Of a DNA stretch of 38,079 nt, positions 6,601 through 22,500 are shown piece by piece. Position numbers and translations under genes: made by a program. The notes beneath the pieces are model-generated. The model saw only the letters and a list, made by a program, of their open reading frames with translations. It was not told the origin of the DNA and did no database searches. Numbering within the stretch: the first letter of the stretch is position 1; the number at the start of each line of letters is the position of its first letter. The DNA comes from Streptomyces boncukensis (GTDB taxonomy: Bacteria; Actinomycetota; Actinomycetes; Streptomycetales; Streptomycetaceae). The stretch covers positions 1 to 38,079 of the forward strand of contig NZ_JAAKZZ010000012.1 of the NCBI RefSeq assembly GCF_011045075.1. The letters run 5' to 3'.

Positions 6601-7806
6601 ATGAACAACCGAGAGCCGCAGTTCGACTACCCGTTCCCCCCTTACGACCGGCTGGAGAAGGACAGAGAGACCACCGGGATGGCGGAGGGGGAGCCGCTGG
6701 CGCGGGTGCACCTGCCGTACGGCGGTGACGCATGGCTCGCCCGGCGGCACGCGGATGTGCGTGCGGTGATGACCGACTCGCGGTTCAGCAGGGCTGCCGC
6801 GATCAACGCGGATGTGCCGCGTGCGGTGGAGCGGCTCAACACCAACCTCAGCCTCCCGATGATGGACCCGCCGGAGCACACCAGGCAGCGGCGCCTGGTG
6901 ATGAAGGCGTTCACCGCCAAGCGGATCGAGGCGCTGCGCCCGTGGATCGAGGGGCTCGCCGACGATCTGCTGGTCAAGATCGCCGAAACCGGCCCGCCCG
7001 CGGACCTCGTGGACGACTTCGCCTGGCCGCTGCCGATCCAGGTGATCAGCGAGCTGCTCGGGGTGTCGTATGAGGACCGGGACGAGTTCCGTGAGTGGAC
7101 CGACGCGGCGATCTCCGTCACGGCGCACTCGACCGAGGAGGCCGAGGGGGGTATGCGCAACCTCCTCGCCTATATGTCCGAGCTGGCCGCGAAGCGGCGG
7201 CAGGATCCGGGACAGGACCTGCTGACCTCGCTGGTGCAGATCGGTGACGAGGAGGGCGGGCTGCGCGAGGACGAGATCGCCATGTACGGCGTCGTCCTGC
7301 TGATCGGCGGCTATGAGACGACGGCGAACCAGCTCGGGAACATCGTCTACACCCTGCTCAAGCACCCGGAGCAGCATGCGCAGCTGGTGGCGGACCCCGG
7401 GCTGGTGGACTCCGCCGTCGAGGAGCTGCTGCGCTACATCCCGATCAACGCCGCCGTCGGTATGCCGCAGATCGCGACCGAGGACGTGGAGATGGCCGGG
7501 GTCGTGGTGAAGGCGGGGGACACCGTGTTCATCGACCACGCGGCCGCCAACCGCGATCCGCAAGCCTTCGAGAACCCCGACGAGCTGGACTTCCGCAGGT
7601 CCCCGAACCCCCAGCTCACCCTGGGGCACGGTCCGCACCGCTGCCTCGGTGCGCAGCTCGGCCGGCTGGAGCTGACGATCGCGCTCAACAAGACGCTCCA
7701 GCACCTGCCCGACCTCGCCCTGGCCGCGCCGGAGGAGGAACTGACCTGGAAGCGCGGCCGCCAGTTCCGCAGCCTGGAGCATCTGCCGGTGACGTGGTCG
7801 CAGTGA
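6601..7806 (+). CDS. Cytochrome P450 monooxygenase
   Basis: A 401-residue soluble bacterial P450 resembling the CYP105/CYP107 macrolide-tailoring types. The I-helix oxygen-activation motif is G-G-Y-E-T-T (236-241), the K-helix ExxR is E275-L-L-R278, and the heme loop is L-G-H-G-P-H-R-C-L-G with the cysteine ligand at C348. The aromatic residue that normally opens the loop is Leu (L341), and the I-helix has Tyr where His is common; both are unusual but compatible with a folded enzyme. ATG 6601 is preferred because GGGG at 6589-6592 lies 8 nt upstream; ATG 6595, two codons earlier in frame, is the alternative. It lies beside but opposite to the PKS operon and needs separate ferredoxin and reductase. 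It probably hydroxylates or epoxidises the polyketide, though this is untested. Confidence 0.93.
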   Translation: MNNREPQFDYPFPPYDRLEKDRETTGMAEGEPLARVHLPYGGDAWLARRHADVRAVMTDSRFSRAAAINADVPRAVERLNTNLSLPMMDPPEHTRQRRLVMKAFTAKRIEALRPWIEGLADDLLVKIAETGPPADLVDDFAWPLPIQVISELLGVSYEDRDEFREWTDAAISVTAHSTEEAEGGMRNLLAYMSELAAKRRQDPGQDLLTSLVQIGDEEGGLREDEIAMYGVVLLIGGYETTANQLGNIVYTLLKHPEQHAQLVADPGLVDSAVEELLRYIPINAAVGMPQIATEDVEMAGVVVKAGDTVFIDHAAANRDPQAFENPDELDFRRSPNPQLTLGHGPHRCLGAQLGRLELTIALNKTLQHLPDLALAAPEEELTWKRGRQFRSLEHLPVTWSQ

Positions 7807-7847
7807 GGTGACCCGGGGTCCGGCACGGTCGCCGGACCTGGCCCGGT

Positions 7848-7892
7848 CCGCCCTCGGGCCCCGCCGGAGTTTCCGGCGGGGCCCGAGGGCGG
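7848..7892. terminator. Strong bidirectional hairpin terminator
   Basis: A perfect 21-bp inverted repeat: left arm 7848-7868, loop GTT (7869-7871), right arm 7872-7892. A T-G wobble and two further G-C pairs extend the stem outward to 7845-7895. It lies between the convergent ends of the P450 (7806) and the NB-ARC regulator (7945), so it can end both transcripts. There is no U-tract, which is usual for streptomycete terminators. Confidence 0.9.
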
Positions 7893-7944
7893 GCCCGGCG
7901 ACGCGGCGTCAGCGGCCCGCGCGGGGCCCACGGTGGTCAGGGCG

Positions 7945-9309
7945 TCAGGGGGTCAGGGCTTCGCGCAGTGACTGGCGGTGGCGCCGGCGGGTGTTGTCCG
8001 TCCTCCGCAGCAGGTCCGACTCCCGTACCAGCGTCTCCGCGAGTGCGCGCATCAGGCCCCGGAGGCGGTACCGGCCGGGTGCGAGTTGCAGCACGACGTG
8101 CTCGTCCACCATGACTTCCAGCAGCGCTTCGGCCCATTCCGGGCTGATGTCGGCGACCCTCGCCACGGTCTGGGTGTCGAACTCGACGAACGGCTGGATT
8201 CCGAGCGTCCGGAACAGCCTCCGGTGGTCGGCGCCCAGGCGCCGGTAGGACACGCTCAGCGCGGTGGCGACGCCCTGCCCGTCGTCCCACGTCAGCTCTG
8301 CCAGTCGGCAGTTGCTCCGCCTGAGCTGTTTGGCCAGGTGCTCCACGGTCCAGTGCGGGCGGTGCGCGAGCCGCGCCGCCGCGATCCGGACCGCGAGGGG
8401 AAGGCGGTCGCACAGCTCGGTGATCTCGACCAGGCTGCCGATGCGGGGGCCCGGAACGCCGCCCGTGATGCGGTTGAAGAGGTCGATGGCGTCGGAGAGC
8501 GGGAGCACGTCCAGCGACAGCGGGGTCGCGCCGTCCAGCGCGGAGAGCCTGCGCCGGGAGGTGACGATGGTCAGGTTCCCCGCGGTGCCCGGCAGCAGCG
8601 GGCGGACCTGCTCGGCGTCGGCGGCGTCGTCCAGCACGAGGAGCATCCGCTTGCCCGCCACCGCCCCGCGCCACGCCGCCGCCTTGCCGTCCACCGTGGC
8701 CGGTATCCGCTCCGGGGGGAACCCGATCATACGGAAGAGCGCGTTGAGCGCTTCCTCACTGCTCCGCGGGCGAGCGTCCGGGCGGAATCCCCGCAAGTCG
8801 TAGAAGAGCAGTCCGTCGGGGAAGTCCGCCGCGAGGGCGTGGCCGGCGTGCAGGGCGAGTGCGGTTTTCCCGACGCCGGCCATCCCGTGGATCGTGGAAA
8901 TAAGAACCGACCCGCTGGAAGAGCCGGACGCCAGCCGGAAGAGATGTCTCAGTTCACTCTCGCGGCCCACGAAATCCGGCACGCCGTAGGGGAGACAATG
9001 AAGTGGACCGGGGCCGGTGTTCCGTGCCTTCGGCGTTACCGGGCCGGCGGGAGCGTGATAAAATTCCTCTCCCGGGCGGCAATTCCCCCGGCTTGCGACC
9101 AGCAATGCACCGCGCTCGTCGGCCTGTAAAGACATGGCGTCGGCCAGCAGCCGGGCGGACGCCACTCTCGGAGTATTACGTTTTCCGGTTTCCAGCATGC
9201 TGACCGTGCGTGCCGAAACCCCCGACAGCTGCGCCAGCTCAGCTTGTGTCAGCCCAGCTCGCAGCCGGAACTCTCGGAGCAGATCACCGAACCGGAACAC
9301 CAGCGTCAC
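7945..9309 (-). CDS. XRE helix-turn-helix / NB-ARC (STAND ATPase) transcriptional regulator
   Basis: A 454-residue two-part regulator. Residues about 5-60 are an XRE helix-turn-helix (R-A-G-L-T-Q-A-E-L-A, S-A-R-T-V-S-M-L-E-T-G). Residues about 110-425 form a STAND NTPase module: Walker A G-M-A-G-V-G-K-T (142-149), Walker B L-L-V-L-D-D (223-228), sensor T-S-R-R-R (250-254), a GLPL-like C-D-R-L-P-L-A-V (300-307), and a winged-helix part. The NTPase core resembles that of AfsR-type SARP regulators, but the N-terminus is XRE instead of SARP and there is no C-terminal TPR region. It is a candidate pathway-specific activator. The start is GTG 9309-9307, preceded by GGGAGG and a G-run within 5-11 nt. 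It has its own promoter. Confidence 0.9.
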   Translation of the reverse strand: MTLVFRFGDLLREFRLRAGLTQAELAQLSGVSARTVSMLETGKRNTPRVASARLLADAMSLQADERGALLVASRGNCRPGEEFYHAPAGPVTPKARNTGPGPLHCLPYGVPDFVGRESELRHLFRLASGSSSGSVLISTIHGMAGVGKTALALHAGHALAADFPDGLLFYDLRGFRPDARPRSSEEALNALFRMIGFPPERIPATVDGKAAAWRGAVAGKRMLLVLDDAADAEQVRPLLPGTAGNLTIVTSRRRLSALDGATPLSLDVLPLSDAIDLFNRITGGVPGPRIGSLVEITELCDRLPLAVRIAAARLAHRPHWTVEHLAKQLRRSNCRLAELTWDDGQGVATALSVSYRRLGADHRRLFRTLGIQPFVEFDTQTVARVADISPEWAEALLEVMVDEHVVLQLAPGRYRLRGLMRALAETLVRESDLLRRTDNTRRRHRQSLREALTP

Positions 9310-9381
9310 GAGTCCCCCCCTCCCAGCCGATGACTACAGCCACTGCCGAGCAGAGTGATCGTCGAAAATATCCGTACCGAC

Positions 9382-9411
9382 ATCATTCAGGGCAGTGCGG
9401 CGGAATGTCAA
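9382..9411 (-). promoter_or_regulatory. Sigma-70-type promoter of the XRE/NB-ARC regulator
   Basis: On the minus strand a consensus -35, TTGACA (9411-9406), is followed after 18 nt by AATGAT (9387-9382), a fair -10. The predicted transcript starts near 9375 and has a leader of about 65 nt before the GTG. Confidence 0.65.
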
Positions 9412-9427
9412 CAGTCATCAACAGTCA
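9408..9427. repeat. Perfect tandem 10-mer overlapping the -35 of the regulator promoter
   Basis: TCAACAGTCA occurs twice back to back (9408-9417 and 9418-9427). It overlaps the TTGACA hexamer and extends upstream. Helical-turn-spaced direct repeats at the -35 are typical binding sites of SARP- or OmpR-fold activators. Confidence 0.75.
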
Positions 9428-9449
9428 CCGAGAGCGATCACCCGGTTAC

Positions 9450-10642
9450 TCATCTGCCGCGCCCCTGGAGTGCGGGCTCTTCCCACGCCACCTGATATCC
9501 GTAGATCCAGTCCATTGAGCTGATGCTGGGAGCCAGCCGCAGCAATGGCGGCATGGCCACTTCCCGCAGCCACATTCCCGCCGCGCTGTTCACCTTGGGC
9601 GGGCGAGCGTAGAGCCTCCCCCACCGGGTGACCCTCCGGACGCGCTGCTGCCGCTGCTCCTCGTAGGCCGCGAACGCCCGGGGCGGATCCTTGATGTCAC
9701 GCAGGCACTTGGCCACCACCACGGCGTCCTCCATCGCCAGCGAGGCGCCGACGCCGATCCTGGGCGGCGCGGTCCTCGCGGCGTCGCCGATCAGCGCGAC
9801 CCGGCCGCTGTGCCAGGACGGCGTGCCGCGCACGTCGAACACCGGATACACATCCACAGGACCGTGGCTGCGGTCGAGCACCTCCCGTATCGGCGACATA
9901 TCGCGCCGGAAGAGTTTCCGCAGCCATTTCTTCCACTCCTCATCCGTGAGGACGGATTCCTCACCCGGGTGCGGAGGCCGCGGCCACGGGGCGAAAGTCA
10001 TCCAGTGCGCGCTGTGGTCGTCCTCGACGTGGTAGCTGAAGAACGCCTCCCATCCGAAAAGGCACACCGTGGCGAGCGGGGTCGGTTTCAGCCTCGGCGT
10101 ATACGCGCGCCCACCCAGCCCCAGCATTCCGGTGTAGACGGCATCGGGAGCGTTGCGGAACATCGTCCGGCGCGTCTTCGAATGCACACCGTCCGCGCCG
10201 ATGAGCACATCGCCCACAGCCCGGGTTCCGTCATCGAAGGCGGCCGTCACCCGGCGGCCGTCGTCCGTGTAGGAATCCAGGGTCTTCCCGTGCACAAACC
10301 GCACGCCGCGTTCCACAGCGGCATCGTAGAGCTGGCGCCGGTACTCCAGCCTGCCGACGAGAATTCCCGGTGTGGCCGAGCGGTCGGCCGGGCCGTTGTA
10401 GAGCTCGCCCAGCAGGTGCCCGGAGCCGCTGTATGCCAGGAGCCAGGGAATAGGAATGCCGGACACATCGGCTCCGATTGCGCGCAGCGCATTGATGCCG
10501 TTGGTGCCCAGACTGATGAGATGGCCCTCTCCGGTGTCCGGGTGGGGATCCCGCTCGTAGACGGTGCAGTCGATCCCGGCCAGGCGCAGCGCCATGGCCA
10601 TGGTGATACCGCCGGGTCCTGCGCCGATGACGATCGCTTCGC

Positions 10643-10646
<4 letters not shown>
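9450..10646 (-). CDS. FAD-dependent monooxygenase (PHBH-fold, group A)
   Basis: A 398-residue flavoprotein hydroxylase. The FAD-binding motif G-A-G-P-G-G is at residues 8-13, ending at Glu31 of V-Y-E-R; the D-G motif is A-D-G-V-H-S (151-156); and the second FAD motif is G-D-A-A-R-T-A-P-P (287-295), with Arg291 where His is frequent. It takes NAD(P)H and O2 to hydroxylate or epoxidise a substrate, presumably the polyketide or its precursor. Its ATG (10646-10644) overlaps the stop of the terminal PKS gene by 4 nt (ATGA), with GGAGG just upstream, so it is translationally coupled and the last gene of the PKS operon. Its exact reaction cannot be read from sequence; polyether-type epoxidases and aromatic hydroxylases share this fold. 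Confidence 0.9.
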
Positions 10647-16534
<5,888 letters not shown>

Positions 16535-16542
16535 CTGCAACC

Positions 16543-19500
16543 TCACTTGAACTCTTGGTCCAGGAACGCGAAGACCTCGTCGGGAGTGGCGTCGCGCAGC
16601 CGGCCGGCCACGTCGTCGGTACGGCCCGCGCGCTCCGCCTCGTCGACCTGCGTCAGCAGGGCCCGCAGTTTGGTTCTGACCTGCTTGCGCAGATCGTCGT
16701 CGGCTTCCAGCCCGGACAGCCCGGACAGCGCTGCCCCGGCCTGGTCCAGTGCGCCCAGCACCGGCGGTGCCGCCGAGGGCGCGAGCCGTTCGTGGAGGTA
16801 CGCGGCCATGGCCGTCGGGTCCGGGCGGTCGAACAGCAGGGTGGCGGGGAGCGCCAGTCCCGTCGCGGCCCGCAGCGCGTTGCTGAGTTCCACCGCCGCC
16901 AGCGAGTCGAACCCGGCGTCCGTGAAGGGCCGGTCGGGGTCGATCCGGTCCGGGCCCGGGTGTCCCAGCACGGCGGCGGCCTCGGTCCGTACGAGGTGCA
17001 GGACGGCGGCGGCCCGCTCCTTCGGCGGCAGCCCGGCGTACCGTTCCGCCCAGGTGTCCCGGGCGGAGCGGCGCTCCGCGGTGATCACCGAAGCGAGCAG
17101 CGGGGGCACCCCGCCGGCGCGCACCCGGGCCGGATCGAACCGCACGGCGGCCAGCGCCGCGTCCTCGGCGGTGACCGCGGCGTCGAAGGCGGCCAGGGCC
17201 TGTTCCCCGGTCAGCGGGACGACGCCGCCGCGGGCCATCCGGGCGCGTGCCTCCTCCGGCAGGCGGGCGGCCATCCCCGCCGGGGACTCCCACGGGCCCC
17301 AGGCCACGGACTGGCCGGGCAGGGCCAGTTCGCGGCGGTGGGCGGCCAGCGCGTCGAGGAAGCCGTTCGCGGCGCCGTAGTGCGCCTGGCCGGGGCTGCC
17401 GAGTGTCCCGGCCACCGAGGAGACGGTGACGAACAGGGCGAGGTCGAGGTCCTTGGTCAGCTCGTGCAGATGCCATCCCGCGTCGGCCTTCGGCGCCAGC
17501 ACCCGGTCGATCCGGTCGCGGGTGAGGTTGTCGATCACGCCGTCGTCGACGACGCCGGCGGCGTGCACGACGCCGGTCAGCGGATGCGCGGCGGGGACGC
17601 TGCGCAGCGCGGCCTGAAGCGCGGCGCGGTCGGAGACGTCGCAGGCCAGCACGGTGACGTCGACGCCCAGCCCGGTCAGCTCGGCCACGAGCCGGTCGGC
17701 GGAGCCGTGCCGGCCGATCAGCAGCAGACGGCCGACGCCGTACTCGGTCGCCAGGTGTCTGGCCAGCCGCCCGCCGACGAGCCCGGTTCCGCCGGTGACC
17801 ACCACGGTCCCGTCCGGGTCGAGGGCGGGTCGCCGCCGCCCGTCCGGGGCGGCCCGCAGGAGGCGGGGCACGTGCAGCGTGCCGGACCGCACGGCGACCT
17901 CCGGCTCACCGAGGCGTGCCGCCGCGGGGACCAGGCCGGCGCAGTCGGGGCTGCCGGGGTCGGCGAGCCGGATCTGCACGATGCGCTGCGGGTACTCGCG
18001 CTGTGCGCCGCGCAGGAACCCGGAGAGGGCTCCGGTCCACGGGTCGGTGTCGTCCCGGGTCAGGACGGCCACCGTCGCGGTGGTGTCCGCGCCGGTGAGG
18101 GCGGCGAGCAGCCGGTCCCGCGTCCGGTCGAGGAGTTCGTGGGTCGCGGGGACGGGGTCCGTGACGTGCCCGGTGGCGTCGAGCAGCAGGAGGCCGGCGT
18201 CCTGTGCCGACTCCACGGGCTCGATCGCCGGGGCGGACAGCGCGCACGCGCCGTGCACCTCGGTGACCAGGCAGCGCGCGGACACCGGTTCCGGGGTGCG
18301 GACCGGAGTCCAGTGCGTGCGGAACAGGTCCGCCGCGTGGTTGCGGACCCGCAGCTCCCCGGCCGCGACGGGGCGGGTGGCCAGCGATCGCGCCTGGGCG
18401 ACCGGCTGTCCGGCGGCGTCGGCGACCAGGATGCCGACGGACGACTCGTCGAGAGGGGTGAGCCGTACCCGCAGTCCGCGCGGCCCCGGTGCGCGCACCG
18501 CGACGCCCGCCCACGCGAACGGCAGGCGCAGCTCCGCGGCGTCCATGGCCATCGCGTGCAGCGCGGCGTCGAGCAGCGCCGGGTGGAGCACGAAGTCCGC
18601 GCCGTCCGGAGCGGGACCGTCCTCGGGCGGGCCGACCTCGGCGTACACCTCGTCGCCCCGCCGCCAGGCCGACCGCAGCAGGCGGAACGCGGGGCCGTAG
18701 TCCAAGCCGGTCCGCGCGAGCCGCTCGTAGGCGTCGCCGGTCTCCAGCGGGGTGGCGCCGTCCGGCGGCCAGGCGGTGAGGCCGCTGTCGGCCGCCGGTG
18801 CCGCCGCCGCGCCGTCGGCCAGCGTTCCCTCGGCGTGTGTGGCCCATGACCCGCCGCCGTCCGGTTCGCCGGGCCGGGAGAAGACGGCCACGTCGCGGTT
18901 GCCGTGGTCGTCCGGCGCCGACACCCGCACCCGCAGGAAGACGGGGTGCGTGTCCGGGAGTTCCAGCGGCTCGCGCAGGTCGAGGTTCTCCAGGAGGGTG
19001 CTGCCGGTCAGCTCTCCGGCGTACAGCGCGAGGTCCAGGAACGCGGTCCCGGGCAGCAGGACCCGGCCGCCCACGGCGTGGTCGCCGAGCCAGGGGTGGG
19101 TCTCGCGGGAGATGCGCCCGCTCAGGACGCGGCTCCCGTCCGGCAGCTCCATCACTCCGCCGACCAGCGGATGCTCCGTGGACTCCAGTCCTGCGCCCCG
19201 CACATCGCCGGTGTCCCTCGCCCGGTCCCGCAGCCAGAAGTGCCGGTGCTGGAAGGCGTAGGTCGGCAGGTCCACCCGGCTGCCCGGTGGCAGGACGTCC
19301 CCCCAGGAGACGGACCCGCCGTGGATGTGGACCTCGCCGAGGGCGGTGAGCAGGGCCGCCGCCTCGGAACGGCCGGCGCGCTGGGCCGCGACGAACGCGG
19401 CGCCGGGGGAGCGCTGGTGGCCCATCGCGGTCAGCGGCGCGTCCGGGCCCACCTCCAGGTACGTGGTGGCCCCCTGGTCTTCCAGCGCGGCCAGTGCGCG

Positions 19501-22500
19501 GTCGAACCGCACCGTGTTCCGCACCTGGCGCACCCAGTACTCGGGGGTGGCGCAGTCCTCGCCGGCCGCCGGCGCGATCGGGATCCTCGGGGGATGGAAC
19601 GTGAGCGTGGCGACCGCGTCGGCGAACTGCGCCAGCATGCCGTCCATGTGGTGCGAGTGGAAGGCGTGGCTGACCCGCAGGTTCCTGGTCCGCCGCCCGC
19701 GCGCCCGCCACCGGCCGGCCACCCCCTCGACCGCGTCGGCGTCGCCGGACACCACCACCGCTTCGGGGCCGTTGACCGCGGCGAGCGCGACCCGGTCCGG
19801 GAGGTCGGCGCGCATCTCGTCCTCGGTGGCCTGGACCGCGACCATCGCTCCGCCGGGCTCGCACGCCTCCATCAGCCGGGCGCGGGCCAGCACCAGCCGG
19901 GCGGCGTCGTCCAGGGTGAGCACGCCCGCCGCGTGCGCCGCTGCCACCTCGCCGATCGAGTGACCGGCGAGGACGTGCGGGTGGACACCCCACGACTCCA
20001 GCAGCCGGAACAGCGCGACCTCGAACGCGAACAGCGCCTGCTGGGCGAATTCGGTGCGGTCGAGCCGGTCCGGGTCGTCGCGTACGACGTCGGGCACGGC
20101 GGGGTCCAGCACGGCGCAGACCGCGTCGAACGCCTCGGCGAAGGCCGGGTACGCGGCGTACAGCTCGGCGCCCATCCCGGCGCGCTGTGCGCCCTGCCCG
20201 GAGAAGAGGAACGCGACGGCGCCGCGCGGCCGCGCGTGTCCGGTACGCACCTGGGCCCCGGTCTCCTCCGCTGCGACGCGCTCCAGTCCGCGCAGCAGTT
20301 CCTCGCGGCCGGTGCCGACCACCACGGCGCGGTGTTCCAGGCGGGCCCGGCCGGTGGCCAGCGACCGCGCCGTGCCGGCCGGGTCGAGGGCGCCCGCCTC
20401 CCGCGCCAGCCGGGCCGCCTGGTCGCGCAGCGCGGCCTCGGTGCGGGCGTGCAGCAGCCAGGGCACGGGGCGCTCTCCCTGGGGCGCGGCGCCCTCCGGC
20501 CGGTCCGCGGTGGGCTGGTCCGCGGGCGTGCGCTGCTCCAGGACCACGTGCGCGTTGGTGCCGCTGATGCCGAACGAGGACACGCCGACGCGTCGCGGCC
20601 GGTCGCCGGACGGCCACGTGTGCGCCTCCGTCAGCAGCCGGACGTCTCCCCGCGACCAGTCGGCGTGCGGCGTCGGCCGGTCCACGTGCAGGGTCCGGGG
20701 CAGCGCCCCGTGGCGCAGCGACAGGACCGCCTTGATGACCCCGGCGACGCCCGCCGCGGCCTGGCTGTGGCCGATGGTGGACTTGAGGGAGCCCACGTGC
20801 AGCGGTGCGGAGCGGTCGCGGCCGTACGTCGCGAACAGGGAGCCCAGTTCGATGGGGTCGCCCAGGGTCGTTCCGGTGCCGTGCGCCTCCACGGCGTCCA
20901 CAGCGGACGGTTCGAGCCGGGCGTCGGCCAGCGCGTCGAGGATCACCCGCTCCTGCGCGGGGCCGCTGGGCGCGGTCATCCCGTTGGACGCGCCGTCGGA
21001 GTTCACCGCGCTGCCGCGCAGCACGGCCAGCACCGGATGGCCGTTCCGCTCCGCGTCCGAGAGCCGCTCCACCAGCACCAGTCCGGCGCCCTCGGCGAAG
21101 CCCGTGCCGTCAGCGGAGGACGAGAAGGACTTGCAGCGCCCGTCGGGTGCCAGCCCGCCCTGCCGGTCGAACTCGCCGAGGACGGCGGGTGTGACCATCA
21201 CGGTCACACCGCCGGCGACGGCCCGGTCGCTCTCCCCTCTGCGCAGCGACTGGACGGCCAGGTGCAGCGCGACCATCGAGGACGAGCAGGCGGTGTCCAC
21301 GGTGAGCGTCGGGCCGCGCAGTCCGAAGGAGTAGGCGACGCGCCCGGACACCAGGCTCATGGAGTTGCCGTTGCTCAGATAGCCGGACAGCTCCTCGGGC
21401 ACGGCACGCAGCCGCGATACGTACTGGCTGTCGTAGGCGCCCAGGAACACCCCGGTGCGGTGGTCGCGCTGGGAGAGGGGGTCGAGCCCCGCGCGTTCGA
21501 ACACCTCCCAGGAGAGTTCGAGCGCCAGCCGCTGCTGGGGGTCCATGGCCAGGGCCTCGCGGGGCGAGATGCCGAACAGCTCGGCGTCGAACTCGCCCGC
21601 GCCGGTGAGGAATCCGCCGCGCATGTGCTGGGCCCGCGCGGGCCAGTCCCGGTCGTCGGGGGCCTCGCCGATCGCGTCGGTTCCGCTCTCCAGCAGCCGC
21701 CACAGGTCCTCCGGGCTGCGCACCTCGCCGGGGAACCGGCAGCTCATCGCGACGATCGCGATGGGCTCGCCGGGGGCCGCGCCTTGTGCCCGCCGGGGTG
21801 CCGGGGTCTCGGCGGAGTGCCGCTGGGCGCCGAGCAGTTCGCTCTCCAGGAGGGCGGCGAGCGCGCCCGTCGTGGGGTGGTCGAAGACCAGGGTCGCCGG
21901 CAGCGTGAGCCCGCTCGCGCCGTTGAGGCGGTTGCGGAGCTCGACGGCGGTGACCGAGTCGAAGCCGAGGTCCTTCAGGGCACGCTGGTCGTCGAGCTGG
22001 TCGGCGGAGGTGTGTCCGAGTACGGCGGCGACATGGGTGCGCACCAGGTCGCCCAGTGCGGCGCGCCGTTCGCGCTGCGGGAGCCCGGCCATGCGGGCCG
22101 CGAGATCCGACGGCTGTCCGGACCCGGCGGCGGTCTGCTCCCGCATCCGGCCGACGTCGGTGATGTCGTCGAACAGGGCGCTGGGGCGTGCGGCGGTGAA
22201 GGCGTGGTAGAACCGCTTCCAGTCCAGGTCGGCGAGGACGAGGGCGGGCTCCGCGCGGTGGACGGCCTGCTCCATGGCGTCCAGCGCCAGGTCGGGCCGC
22301 ATGGTGCGGATGCCGTGGCGCTCCATCAGCTCGCCGACGCGGCCGAGCGCCATGCCGTCGCCGGCCCAGGCGCCCCAGGACAGCGCGGTCGCCGGCAGCC
22401 CTTCGGCGCGCCGCCGGTGTGCCAGCTGGTCCAGGAAGACGTTCCCCGGGGCGTAGTTGCCCTGCCCCGGGGTGCCGATCGTGCCCCCGACGGAGGAGAA

